Assembly: GCA_004292755.1 (NCBI GenBank)
Contig: RDXE01000026.1
Location: 62,001 to 126,000, forward strand
Reading direction: 5' to 3'
From: Alphaproteobacteria bacterium
GTDB lineage: Bacteria; Pseudomonadota; Alphaproteobacteria; Elsterales; Elsteraceae
Length of the DNA stretch: 64,000 nucleotides
Notes under the pieces: model-generated
What the model was told of the DNA's origin: nothing
Databases searched by the model: none
The model's input: the letters and a program-made list of their open reading frames with translations, nothing else
Part shown: piece after piece, positions 27,325 through 36,057 of the stretch
Layout: every line of letters begins with the position of its first letter
Numbering within the stretch: the stretch's first letter is position 1
Translations under genes and position numbers: made by a program

Positions 27325-28599
27325 CTACGCCGCCTCTACCCCACCAGGGACGGAGCGTTGGCGGGCGGTGCCGGTTTCTTGGTCGTGTTCGCGGATGAAG
27401 GATTTCACGCGCGGGGCGATGATGCGGCGCCATTTGCCGCCGTTGAACACGCCGTAATGGCCCACCTTGTCCTGCAGGTGATAGGCTTTCAGCCCAGTGT
27501 CGAGGGATTTGGTGATGGTGAGGGCGGCTTTGGTTTGGCCGACGCCGGAGATGTCGTCCAACTCCCCCTCCACGCACAGAATGGCGGTGCGGGTGATGCG
27601 GTCTGGCAGCACTGGCTGCCAGCGGGCAACCATGGCGTTCTGCGGCAATGCGTGATCCTGGAAGACGGTCTTCACGGTTTGCAGATAGAACTCGGCGGGT
27701 AGGTCCATCACTGCCAGATATTCCTGATAAAAGCTCTTCTTCTTCTCCGCTTCTTCTTCGTCACCTTCCACCAGATGGTCGAACAGCTCATGCAAGGATT
27801 GCATGTGGCGGTCCAGGTTCATCGAGATGAAGTTGGTCAACTGAATGAAGCCGGGATACACCTTGCGCCCGGCACCGGGATAGGGCAACGGCACCTTGGT
27901 GATCACGCGGCGCTCAAACCACTCAATGGGATGGTCTTTGGCCAGCTTGTTGACAGCTGTCGGGTTCTCCCGCGTGTCAATCGGGCCGCCCATCAGGGTC
28001 ATGGTTGCCGGGGTGCAGAGATCACCCCAGCCAGACATGATCGAGACCGCGGCCAGCACCGGCACCGAGGGCTGACACACCGCCAAAACATGGGTGTTGG
28101 GACCCAGGAAGTGCAGGAAATCAATGACATAGTCGATGTAGTCCGACAGATTGAAGCGGTCGGACTGCACGGGGATCAGGCGCGCGTCAATCCAGTCGGT
28201 GATGTAAACCTCATGATCCGGCAGCATCGCCTCCACCGTGCCACGCAGCAACGTCGCGTAGTGGCCGGACATCGGCGCGACGATCAGCAGCTTCGGGTCC
28301 TTGCGCCCTTCCACATCGCGGCGAAAGTGGACCAGCTGCCCGTAGGTGCGGTGCAACACCTCTTCGGGCTCAACCGATACTGTGCGGCCATCAATCTCGG
28401 TGGTGTCCAAACCCCAGGAGGGTTTGCCATAGCGGCGCGTCACTTGCTCGAACACATCGGCAGCCGAGCTGATCTGGCGGCCAAGGGCCGTGTGTGCGAA
28501 GGGATTCCAGGGGTTGCGCAGGCCAAACCGCAACGCTTCGGCGGCAACGCGGGTCGGCAGCATCGCCAGGCGCTGGGCTTCGTGCAGGTAGTACATCAT
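27325..28599 (-). CDS. phaZ: Intracellular polyhydroxyalkanoate depolymerase
   Basis: A 424-residue protein from ATG 28599 with a GGAGGG ribosome site. It begins MYYLHEAQRLAMLPTRVAAEA and has the FAHTALGRQISSAADVFEQVTRRYGKP segment of the family. The nucleophile is Cys175 in VLAVCQPSVPVL, the cysteine lipase-box variant known from Cupriavidus PhaZ1. Members break down intracellular PHB granules. Further matches are the VEGELDDISGVGQT and KVGHYGVFNG segments, holding the Asp and His of the triad. No PHA synthase gene is in the window. Confidence 0.92.
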   Translation of the reverse strand: MMYYLHEAQRLAMLPTRVAAEALRFGLRNPWNPFAHTALGRQISSAADVFEQVTRRYGKPSWGLDTTEIDGRTVSVEPEEVLHRTYGQLVHFRRDVEGRKDPKLLIVAPMSGHYATLLRGTVEAMLPDHEVYITDWIDARLIPVQSDRFNLSDYIDYVIDFLHFLGPNTHVLAVCQPSVPVLAAVSIMSGWGDLCTPATMTLMGGPIDTRENPTAVNKLAKDHPIEWFERRVITKVPLPYPGAGRKVYPGFIQLTNFISMNLDRHMQSLHELFDHLVEGDEEEAEKKKSFYQEYLAVMDLPAEFYLQTVKTVFQDHALPQNAMVARWQPVLPDRITRTAILCVEGELDDISGVGQTKAALTITKSLDTGLKAYHLQDKVGHYGVFNGGKWRRIIAPRVKSFIREHDQETGTARQRSVPGGVEAA

Positions 28600-28669
28600 C
28601 GGCGCACCCTCCGTCGCTGCCCCGCGACGGGGCACCTTCGAGACATTGTGCGGCGCAGCATACGCAGGG

Positions 28670-29278
28670 TTACCGCAGGGCAGCAAGCGGTGCGACCGTC
28701 GCAACGGGGGCGAGGCCAGCCAGAGCCTCCTCGTGCAGGCGGCGGGAGAACGCGGCACAGCCATCGGCCACCACGGTCACCTCAAAGTCCCGGACATGGG
28801 CATCACGCACAGTCGAGGCGACCCCGCCATTGGTGACAATCCCGCAGCATAACAGGTGGCGAAAGCCCGCCTTGCGCAGCAGCCATTCCAGCCGGGTCAT
28901 GTAAAACGCGCTGAAGGCGATCTTTTCCACTGCCGCATCAACCGGCCCCAACTCCTCCAGCACCTGATGGCCCCAGGACCCAGCCTGAAAATCCCCGCGC
29001 GCGAGGAATGGTCGCAGCGCCTTCAAGTGCGGGGCGATCATCGGTTCGCCATCGCGGCCGGGCACCAACGTGAAGTGAGTTGCCACCACCCAGCCCCCCG
29101 CGGCGCGCACGCGGTCAATCAGGCGGCGCTGAACGGCGATGATCGCGGCTGCATCGGGCAACACGGCCCCACCGCGCGCATAGGCTCCATCGCGGTGCAG
29201 AAAGTCGTTCTGCATGTCGCACAACAGCACAGCTGTGTTGGCATCGATCCCGGCTGCATGCATCCCTGGACTGGCCAT
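28670..29278 (-). CDS. Isochorismatase-fold protein lacking the catalytic cysteine
   Basis: A 202-residue isochorismatase-like protein: Asp21 in LLCDMQNDF, Lys119 in VEKIAFSAF, and GIVTNGGVASTVRDA at residues 146-160. In cysteine hydrolases the last motif is GxxTxxCVxxT; here the Cys position is Gly152, as in true isochorismatases and YecD-like members. Two other isochorismatase-fold proteins in this window (38156 and 40353) keep the cysteine. The gene overlaps hyuA by TAATG, so it belongs to the hydantoinase operon. Its activity is probably not a simple amidohydrolase. Confidence 0.75.
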   Translation of the reverse strand: MASPGMHAAGIDANTAVLLCDMQNDFLHRDGAYARGGAVLPDAAAIIAVQRRLIDRVRAAGGWVVATHFTLVPGRDGEPMIAPHLKALRPFLARGDFQAGSWGHQVLEELGPVDAAVEKIAFSAFYMTRLEWLLRKAGFRHLLCCGIVTNGGVASTVRDAHVRDFEVTVVADGCAAFSRRLHEEALAGLAPVATVAPLAALR

Positions 29279-31332
29279 TACGCCCTCGCGGTCATGATCA
29301 GATTGCCGAACGGGTCCACCCGCGCGGTGTGAGCCGCCTCCACCACAATGGTGGTGTCGCTTTGCTCCAGGATGGCAGGCCCCTCGACCAGAGCGCCAAC
29401 GGGCAGCGCTGCCCGGTCAAGCACGGGAACGGTGCGGTAGCTGCCTGCCACAAACAGGCGCCGCTCGCCCAGCTGTGGCGTGCGCCCTGCCACCGGCGCG
29501 GGGGCCAACACGGCGAGGTCCAGCTTTGGCCGCACCCCGATGACCGCGATGCGCAGGTTGAGCAGGCGCACCGCCAACCCCTCCAACACCCGGCCATAGG
29601 CAGTGCGATAGGCGCTGGCGAACGCCGCCTCCACCCCTGCCTGGGTGAGCGGCTGGTCCGGCTGCCACGGCAGGGGTGTCGCCACGGTGTGGGTCTGGCC
29701 GAGGTAGGACAGATCAGCCGACACCTCCACCCGCCTGCCTGCAAACGCCACACCGGCACGGTCCAGGGCGGCCTGCTTGTCAGCGATCAGGGCGGCCGTG
29801 GACGCGGACAGGGCGGCGAAATCCACCTGTCCAACCAGTCGATTGATGGTGTGCACATGGTCTTGGCGCATGTCGGCCAGCACACAGCCCAGAGCTGAGG
29901 TCACACCGGGAAAGCGCGGGACCAGGGCACCGGCCAGCCCAACCTCGGTCACCAGTGCGCCAATATGCAGCGATCCCCCACCGCCAAAGGCCAGCGCCAG
30001 GAAGCGCTTCGGGTCATGACCGCGCTCGATTGAGATCAGCCGGATGGCGCCCGCCATCCGGGCGTTCGCAACCCGCACGATTGCCGCTGCCGCTTCGGCT
30101 GGGGAGAGGCCGAGTGGCTCGCCAACATGGCGGGCGATAGCGCGCTCGGCTGCCTCCACATCCAGGCGGGTGAGTGCGCCGCCGATCGGACGCTCAGCAT
30201 TGATGCGCCCCAGCACCAGATTGGCATCGGTCACGGTTGGGCGATCATTGCCGCGGCCATAGGCAACGGGGCCGGGGTCAGAGCCAGCACTCTCCGGCCC
30301 GATCTGCAACAACCCGCCGCGATCCACCCGCGCGATCGAGCCGCCACCCGCCCCGATGGTGGTGATCTCAATCATCGGCGAGCGGACGACGAGGCCGAAA
30401 TCAATCGCAGTTTGCGGTGCCTCGGCCGCCACGCCATCGGCGATCAGCGAAACATCGAAGCTCGTACCGCCCATGTCGCAGGTGATGACGTTGGGAAAGC
30501 CTGCGGCGCGCGCTATCTCCGCACACGCGATCACCCCCGCAGCAGGACCCGACAGAGCCGTGCGCACCGGCACGGCTGAGGCGGTCGGCACTGTGGTCAC
30601 CCCGCCGTTGGACTGCACGATCAACACCTCGCCTGCGAAGCCGCTTGCACCCAGGCGCGTGGTCAATTGCGTCAAATAGCTGCCAACCGGCGGCTGCAAG
30701 TAGGCGTTCAGCGCCGTGGTCGAGGTGCGTTCAAACTCTCGAATTTCTGGCAGGATGTCGGTGGAGACGGAGACGTGGGGCGTCGGCCACACGGCCCGCA
30801 GGGCGGCAGCGGCCGCCTGCTCGTTGGCGGGATTGGCATAGGCGTTGATGAACACCAAGGCCACGGCCTCGCAACCAGCCGCCAGCAGCGTGGCCGCAGC
30901 CGCGCGCACGCCGTCCAGATCCACGGCAGTGCGGATGGTGCCATCGGCCAGTGTGCGCTCGGCGACCTCCAGGCGCAGATCGCGGGGGATGATGGGCACG
31001 AACTGACCCCACAGCCCCCAGGTGGTCGGGCGGTCCCGGCGCCGCATTTCCAGCACGTCGCGGAACCCAGCCGTGGTGATCAAGCCGGTGCGGGCACCCT
31101 TGCGCTCCAACAACGCGTTGGTACCCACCGTCGTGCCATGGACGATGGTGGCGACCCGGCCAAGATCATCCACCTCGGCGCGGATGCCCGCCAGGAAGCC
31201 CGTTGCCTGATCGCCCCGCACCGAGGGAACCTTGGCGATGCTGGCGCGACCCGTGGCCTCATCCAGGCAGAACACGTCCGTGAACGTGCCGCCGACATCC
31301 ACGCCAATCACCAGAGAGGCCTGTTTGCTCAT
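29278..31332 (-). CDS. hyuA: Hydantoinase/oxoprolinase family protein A
   Basis: The 684-residue protein has the ATP-binding ASKHA-type fold of HyuA: VIGVDVGGTFTDVFCLD at the N-terminus (about residue 8-24), VHGTTVGTNALLERKGA, CDMGGTSFDVSL in the middle and AFGGGGSLHIGALV. With HyuB it forms the ATP-dependent N-methylhydantoinase, acetone carboxylase or 5-oxoprolinase class; the exact substrate is not deducible. The order is lyase, hyuB, hyuA, isochorismatase-fold, all on the minus strand and closely spaced. Confidence 0.9.
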   Translation of the reverse strand: MSKQASLVIGVDVGGTFTDVFCLDEATGRASIAKVPSVRGDQATGFLAGIRAEVDDLGRVATIVHGTTVGTNALLERKGARTGLITTAGFRDVLEMRRRDRPTTWGLWGQFVPIIPRDLRLEVAERTLADGTIRTAVDLDGVRAAAATLLAAGCEAVALVFINAYANPANEQAAAAALRAVWPTPHVSVSTDILPEIREFERTSTTALNAYLQPPVGSYLTQLTTRLGASGFAGEVLIVQSNGGVTTVPTASAVPVRTALSGPAAGVIACAEIARAAGFPNVITCDMGGTSFDVSLIADGVAAEAPQTAIDFGLVVRSPMIEITTIGAGGGSIARVDRGGLLQIGPESAGSDPGPVAYGRGNDRPTVTDANLVLGRINAERPIGGALTRLDVEAAERAIARHVGEPLGLSPAEAAAAIVRVANARMAGAIRLISIERGHDPKRFLALAFGGGGSLHIGALVTEVGLAGALVPRFPGVTSALGCVLADMRQDHVHTINRLVGQVDFAALSASTAALIADKQAALDRAGVAFAGRRVEVSADLSYLGQTHTVATPLPWQPDQPLTQAGVEAAFASAYRTAYGRVLEGLAVRLLNLRIAVIGVRPKLDLAVLAPAPVAGRTPQLGERRLFVAGSYRTVPVLDRAALPVGALVEGPAILEQSDTTIVVEAAHTARVDPFGNLIMTARA

Positions 31333-31347
31333 ATCGTGTGCCTCCCG

Positions 31348-33018
31348 TTACTGCGCGTGGCTGACATAGCCGAGGCGCTGATCTTCGGCGCGTGCCGACG
31401 GCTCCCGCTGATCGGGGGGACCAAAGCCGCCGCCGCCCGGTGTCTCCAGCCGCACCCGGTCACCGCGATTGAGGCTTGCGCCGACCAGCTTGGAGGCCAT
31501 CGGTGGGGTTTTGACGACACCTGCGTCCGTCCAGGTGAAGCGATTGAGCGCCCCTGGCTGGCCGCCCAGCACACCGGGGGGCGCGTGGCGGGCGCGCTCG
31601 CCAAACAAGAACAAATCTGCCCGCTCGGCCAGCAGTTCGAACTCATAGATGGCTCCAAGGCCACCGCGATGCCGACCATCGCCACCCGAATCGGGCCGCA
31701 ACGCCCACTCAGTCGCCATCACTGGATAGGCCGCCTCCAGAATCTCCAGCGGCGGGATGGTCGCCATCGAGATCGGCGCATTGCCATGGTTCAGGCCATC
31801 GCCCTTGGGATGCCCGCCATGGCCACCGCCGAAAAAGCTGAACATCACAAAGCGCGATCCGTCCGCCCGATGGCCCGCCAGCGACAGCGCGTTGATCGTG
31901 CCATAGGCGCAGGCAGTGGCGCGCTCCGGTGCAAAGCGCGCCATGGCGACGAACACGGCATCGATGACGCGCAAGATCGTCTCGGTATAGCCGCCCACCG
32001 GTTTTGGCGCCCGGACCGACAGAAAGCTGGTCTCCGGGATCAGGATCTCGACCGGGTCCAGCACCCCGGCATTGGCAGGCACATCGGGGAACAAATGCTT
32101 CAGGGCGACATAGCACGCTGCAATCGCCGTGGACCGCGCAATGTTTACCGGACCCAGGCACGCAGCATCAGTGCCTGTGAAATCCAGGGTCAAGCGATCA
32201 CCAGCCACTGTGACCGCCAAGCGGATGGTCAATGGCTGGTCTTGGATGCCGTCATTATCGAGGTAGTCAGCCACATGCTCGGTGCCGTCGGGCAGCGCCT
32301 CAATGCTGTCACGCATCAAAGTGGCGGCGCGCAAGCGCAAACGATCCATCGCCCGGCGCACCAGAGCGGGGCCATAGTGATCGAGCAGGTCATCCAGACG
32401 GCGCACCCCAAGGTCGAGGGCGTTCAACTGACCGTTCAAGTCCCCGTAGAGCGAGCCAGGCAGCCGTGAGTTGGCCTGCAGAATGCGGATAATATCGCCA
32501 TTCAACACACCTGCTGCGATCAGCCGCACCGGCGGGATTACCATGCCTTCCTGAAAGCATTCTGTCGCGGCGGGGTTATAGTTGCCCGGCACCGCGCCGC
32601 CCACGTCATGCCAGTGGCCAACACTGGCGAGCCAGCAAAACAAGGCACCATCGCGGAAATAGGGCCGCACCAACTTGAAGTCGGAGAGATGGGTGCCGCC
32701 GTCATAAGGATCATTGAAGATGTGAACATCACCCGGTTGCGGCGTGGTGCCATCGCGCTGATGGGTATCAATCACCGCCCGCACGGCGAATGCCATCGCG
32801 CCGACAAACACCGGCAAACCAGACTTGCCCTGCACCAGTGTGTCGCCGGTGCGGGCATCGTAGAGACCGTGGGAGGCATCATGCGCCTCGGCAATGATTG
32901 GATTGAAGGCGGAACGGAATAGGGTTGCGTCCATCTCGTCGGCAATCTGCTCCAGCCGCCCTTGCAGCACAGCCAGCGTGACGGGATCGAGATCGTCCAA
33001 TGGTGCGACTGGGGTCAT
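31348..33018 (-). CDS. hyuB: Hydantoinase/oxoprolinase family protein B
   Basis: A 556-residue HyuB: DPVTLAVLQGRLEQIADEMDATLFRSAFNPIIAEAHDASHGLYD at the start, NDPYDGGTHLSDFKLVRP near residue 100, and a glycine-rich end GGGFGPPDQR. It carries the metal site in this class and works with HyuA, whose gene lies 15 bases downstream. The start overlaps the lyase gene by ATGA. Confidence 0.92.
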   Translation of the reverse strand: MTPVAPLDDLDPVTLAVLQGRLEQIADEMDATLFRSAFNPIIAEAHDASHGLYDARTGDTLVQGKSGLPVFVGAMAFAVRAVIDTHQRDGTTPQPGDVHIFNDPYDGGTHLSDFKLVRPYFRDGALFCWLASVGHWHDVGGAVPGNYNPAATECFQEGMVIPPVRLIAAGVLNGDIIRILQANSRLPGSLYGDLNGQLNALDLGVRRLDDLLDHYGPALVRRAMDRLRLRAATLMRDSIEALPDGTEHVADYLDNDGIQDQPLTIRLAVTVAGDRLTLDFTGTDAACLGPVNIARSTAIAACYVALKHLFPDVPANAGVLDPVEILIPETSFLSVRAPKPVGGYTETILRVIDAVFVAMARFAPERATACAYGTINALSLAGHRADGSRFVMFSFFGGGHGGHPKGDGLNHGNAPISMATIPPLEILEAAYPVMATEWALRPDSGGDGRHRGGLGAIYEFELLAERADLFLFGERARHAPPGVLGGQPGALNRFTWTDAGVVKTPPMASKLVGASLNRGDRVRLETPGGGGFGPPDQREPSARAEDQRLGYVSHAQ

Positions 33019-33878
33019 GCCTGTTCTCCCGCGTAGCGCTTGCCGCGCTCCAATAGCTCTGGCGTGCCCAGCGCCGCTGCAAGGCCTTGAAAATCCAGCA
33101 TACGGTCCCGGAACGGCTCGGTCGTGCCGTGCTCCGCCAGAGAGGCGAAATAGGCCCGCGCGGTGAAGGCGACGGCGCGGGCAAAGCCACCGGGAAAGAT
33201 CGCGAGCCGATAGCCCATGGCCGCTAGATCAGCGACTGGCGTCATTGGCGTGGAGCCTCCCTCCACCATGTTTGCCAAGAGCGGCACGCGCGTGGCAAAG
33301 CGCTCCGCCACTCGGCCCAACTCTGCCTTGGTGCGAGGGGCTTCGACGAACAAGATGTCAGCACCAGCCTCGACATAGCGCTCCGCCCGCTCAAGCGCTG
33401 CCTCAACGCCCTCCACGGCGATGGCATCGGTGCGCGCGATCACCAGCATCTGGTCACGCGAATCCAGGGCTGCCTTCAACTTGCCAACCATCTCCGAGGT
33501 GGGGATCACCTGTTTGCCCTGCAGATGCCCGCAGCGTTTGGGCATCACCTGATCTTCCAATTGAATGGCAGCGGCGCCCGCGCGCTCGTACTGGCGCACA
33601 GTGCGCTGGGTGTTGAGCGCATTTCCAAACCCCGTATCCCCATCGGCGATCACTGGCAGACGCACCCGGTCGGTGATCGCCGCCAGCACGCCCAGCACAT
33701 CATCAACGCTGTACAGCCCTATGTCGCCCTGGCCGAGGCGGCTGTAGGAAATCGATGCCCCAGACAGGTAGAGAGCGGGAAAGCCTGCGGCTTCGGCAAA
33801 TACTGCACCCAGCGCGTCATATACCCCTGGGACAATCAAGCACCCCGGTTCGCGCCACCGATCCCGTAAACTCACCAT
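33015..33878 (-). CDS. PEP mutase/isocitrate lyase superfamily enzyme
   Basis: A 287-residue TIM barrel from ATG 33878. The family signatures are GVYDALGAVFAEAAGFPALYLSGA, VIADGDTGFGN (metal-binding Asp residues) and KRCGH (residues 113-117, the catalytic cysteine loop). Methylisocitrate lyases, carboxy-PEP mutases and oxaloacetate hydrolases share these. The length and sequence point to the 2-methylisocitrate lyase/PEP-mutase-like branch. It is first in an operon with hyuB, hyuA and the isochorismatase-fold gene. Substrate unknown. Confidence 0.85.
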   Translation of the reverse strand: MVSLRDRWREPGCLIVPGVYDALGAVFAEAAGFPALYLSGASISYSRLGQGDIGLYSVDDVLGVLAAITDRVRLPVIADGDTGFGNALNTQRTVRQYERAGAAAIQLEDQVMPKRCGHLQGKQVIPTSEMVGKLKAALDSRDQMLVIARTDAIAVEGVEAALERAERYVEAGADILFVEAPRTKAELGRVAERFATRVPLLANMVEGGSTPMTPVADLAAMGYRLAIFPGGFARAVAFTARAYFASLAEHGTTEPFRDRMLDFQGLAAALGTPELLERGKRYAGEQA

Positions 33879-33991
33879 CGTTCTGCCCCCCGGCAGGTCC
33901 TGTGCGCCGTGCCCGTCGCGGACCGGCAGGCACCTTAGGGGGGTTGAGCAGTGGACGAAAGAGACCGCAAGCCGAAGGAAACGCATAGCCG

Positions 33992-34453
33992 ATGTCGACC
34001 TTGAACACGCGCGTTCCGCCGCCCGTGATCGTTGTCCTGGTTGGCCTGATCATGGTGGGCCTGACCGAGGTGGGACCCGACCTCCAGCTCGATCGAACCT
34101 TGAGGTGGCTGCTGGCGACCGTCATCGCCGCGCTCGGCCTTGCCGTAATGCTGGTGGCGGCGTGGTCGTTTCGCCAAGCCGGCACCACGCTCAACCCCCG
34201 CGCAGTGGAGCGGACCAGTGCCCTGGTCACCACCGGCGCATTCACCATCAGTCGCAATCCCATGTATCTCGGCATGCTGGCCTTGACTGTGGCGCTGGCG
34301 TTGGTGCTGGGAGGGATCGCAGCGTTCTTGGGTCCGGTCCTGTTCTGGGCCTACATCACCCGCTTCCAGATCCTGCCAGAGGAACTGGTCCTGGCCCGCC
34401 GCTTTGGCGCCGAGTTCGACGCATATCGCGAGCGGGTGCGCCGCTGGTTGTAG
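33992..34453 (+). CDS. Isoprenylcysteine methyltransferase-like membrane protein
   Basis: A 153-residue integral membrane methyltransferase: three or four hydrophobic segments and the family motif TGAFTISRNPMYLGML (about residues 84-99), then ILPEELVLARRFGAEFDAYRERVRRWL at the C-terminus. This is the ICMT/PEMT fold in which the SAM site lies near the second motif. Bacterial members often methylate phospholipids or small lipid-like molecules. It is divergent from the lyase operon, with only 113 bp between the starts. Substrate unknown. Confidence 0.8.
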   Translation: MSTLNTRVPPPVIVVLVGLIMVGLTEVGPDLQLDRTLRWLLATVIAALGLAVMLVAAWSFRQAGTTLNPRAVERTSALVTTGAFTISRNPMYLGMLALTVALALVLGGIAAFLGPVLFWAYITRFQILPEELVLARRFGAEFDAYRERVRRWL

Positions 34454-34917
34454 AACAGACAAAGGATGAGCCACAGACCTTCGCCCGGCGCCTCTGTCGG
34501 CGCCCACCCTGGGGGCGGGGTCGTCTCCAATCACAGGGCGCACCCTGTGGGTCACCCGCGGCCGACCGAAGGTGGATCGCGTCGCCTGCGCCTGGCTGGT
34601 CCGGCGCTGTGTTGATCCCTCCGCGGTGTTGTTGTTCACAGCGCCGGAGCGGCGCACGCGGTCACCTCCAGCTGGGTCCAGGACGGAAGCGGGACAGCCC
34701 GGTTGGTCCGCGCTCGGCGCGGCCAAATCCCGCTCAGCCTGTTCATCTCGTGCGCATTAGCCGCTGTTTCCAGCGCGCTGCCCAAGAAAGCGGCAGGCGC
34801 ACACAGTGCGCAGTGACCCACAGCCTTAATCAGCCCCAGTCGCAAGGCGTGGCACACGCGTTGCTGATCAACCTGCGGGCGCCCATCGGAGGCGCTGGTT
34901 GCTGCAAGGAAACTGCC
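34454..34917. other. 464-bp gap holding a chrB-like remnant
   Basis: No intact gene is present. From about 34536 a frame with the highly characteristic ChrB segment can be read for about 40 codons and then degrades. The remaining sequence up to the binding-protein start at 34918 shows nothing I can support; the promoter of the downstream operon is presumably here. Confidence 0.5.
34536..34660 (+). pseudogene. Remnant of a chromate-resistance protein (ChrB) domain
   Basis: The translated frame reads TLWVTRGRPKVDRVACAW followed by LVRRCVDPSAVLLFT, which corresponds to the conserved ChrB segment TWVTRxRPKxDRIACPWLIRRFIDPxAxFLY. There is no start codon with ribosome site upstream in the frame and no continuation of the domain (the expected H and C-rich end is absent). 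I read it as a decayed gene fragment. Confidence 0.6.
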
Positions 34918-36033
34918 ATGAGCCGTGGTCCCCTCTCGCGCCGTACGCTGTTGACCTCTGTTGCTGCCTCAGGCGTTGCGGCCTCGGGCTTGGCTCAGAC
35001 AGTCGGTACGGCGTTGGCACAAACCAACATCACGGTTGGTATTCTCTATGTCGGCCCGCGCGATGATTTTGGCTACAACCAAGCCCATGCAGTTGGCGCT
35101 GCGGAATTGAAGAAGGTCCCCGGCGTCAAAGTCGTGGAAGAGGAGAATGTCCCGGAGACCATCGCCGTTCAGCGCTCGATGGAATCGATGATCAATCTGG
35201 ATGGCGCACGGCTGATCCTGGCGACATCGTTTGGCTATTTCGATCCGCACATGCTGGCAATGGCGGCGAAGTACCCGCGGGTGGAATTCCGCCACGCAGT
35301 CGGCCTGTGGGATCAGGCGAAGCATCCGCAAAATGCCGGATCGTATTTCGGCTATCTGGACCAAGCGCACTATGTCAACGGCATTGCCGCTGGTCTGGTC
35401 AGCAAGACCAAAAAGATCGGCTTCATCGCTGCCAAGCCGATCCCCTCGGTGCTGCGGAACATCAATGCCGTCTTGTTGGGCGCACGCAAGAACATGCCAG
35501 ACGCCACGGTCCAGGTGGTGTTCACGGGCGACTGGTCGCTGCCAGTGCGCGAAGCGGAAGCCACCAACGCGCTGATTGCCGCCGGTTGTGATGTTATCAC
35601 CTGCCACGTCGACAGCCCGAAGGTGGTGGTGGAAACCGCAGAGCGCCGCGGCGTGATGACCCTCGGCCACAATGCCTCCCAAGCGAGCCTGGCACCGCGC
35701 GGCTTTGTTACCGGCGCGGAGTACAAGTGGGAGACGATCTACAAAGGCTTTGCTGACAATCTGGCGAAGAGCCAGAAGCTGCCGAACTGGGTGCGCGGCG
35801 GCTACGACCTGGACTATGTCCGCAACACTGCCTACGGCGCGGCGGCCACCGATGGCGTGCGCCGGGCCTGTGACACGGCGATTGCGGAGTTGAAGCGCGG
35901 CGCACCGATCTTCGTCGGCCCGATCAAGGACAATCGTGGCAACACGGTGATCCCAGCGACGCTCGACAACTACGCACCGCCGTTGGAAGGCATTAACTAC
36001 TTGGTTGAGGGCGTGATCGGCTCGATCACCTAA
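34918..36033 (+). CDS. BMP/PnrA-family ABC transporter substrate-binding protein
   Basis: A 371-residue lipoprotein-like BMP family binding protein from ATG 34918 (AAGGA upstream), with a twin-arginine signal (SRRTLLTSVAASGVAASG, ending AQT). Recognisable elements are GILYVGPRDDFGYNQAHAVGA, ERIAVQRSMESMINLDGARLILATSFGYFDP and KIGFIAAKPIPSVLRNINAVLLGARK. BMP proteins bind nucleosides, purines or similar ring compounds. It heads an operon with two permeases, an ATPase and two cysteine hydrolases (34918-41039), implying uptake of a nitrogen-rich ureide-like compound. Confidence 0.88.
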   Translation: MSRGPLSRRTLLTSVAASGVAASGLAQTVGTALAQTNITVGILYVGPRDDFGYNQAHAVGAAELKKVPGVKVVEEENVPETIAVQRSMESMINLDGARLILATSFGYFDPHMLAMAAKYPRVEFRHAVGLWDQAKHPQNAGSYFGYLDQAHYVNGIAAGLVSKTKKIGFIAAKPIPSVLRNINAVLLGARKNMPDATVQVVFTGDWSLPVREAEATNALIAAGCDVITCHVDSPKVVVETAERRGVMTLGHNASQASLAPRGFVTGAEYKWETIYKGFADNLAKSQKLPNWVRGGYDLDYVRNTAYGAAATDGVRRACDTAIAELKRGAPIFVGPIKDNRGNTVIPATLDNYAPPLEGINYLVEGVIGSIT

Positions 36034-36057
36034 GCCCTGCGGTCTGGAACCAAAGCC

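Noticed and set aside
30667-32469. 600-residue plus-strand frame
   Set aside because: It is antisense to hyuA and hyuB, which have clear family motifs; the frame has no domain-like segments.
34636-34857. 73-residue minus-strand frame in the gap before the BMP operon
   Set aside because: No ribosome site and no domain; lies over the chrB remnant side and looks random.
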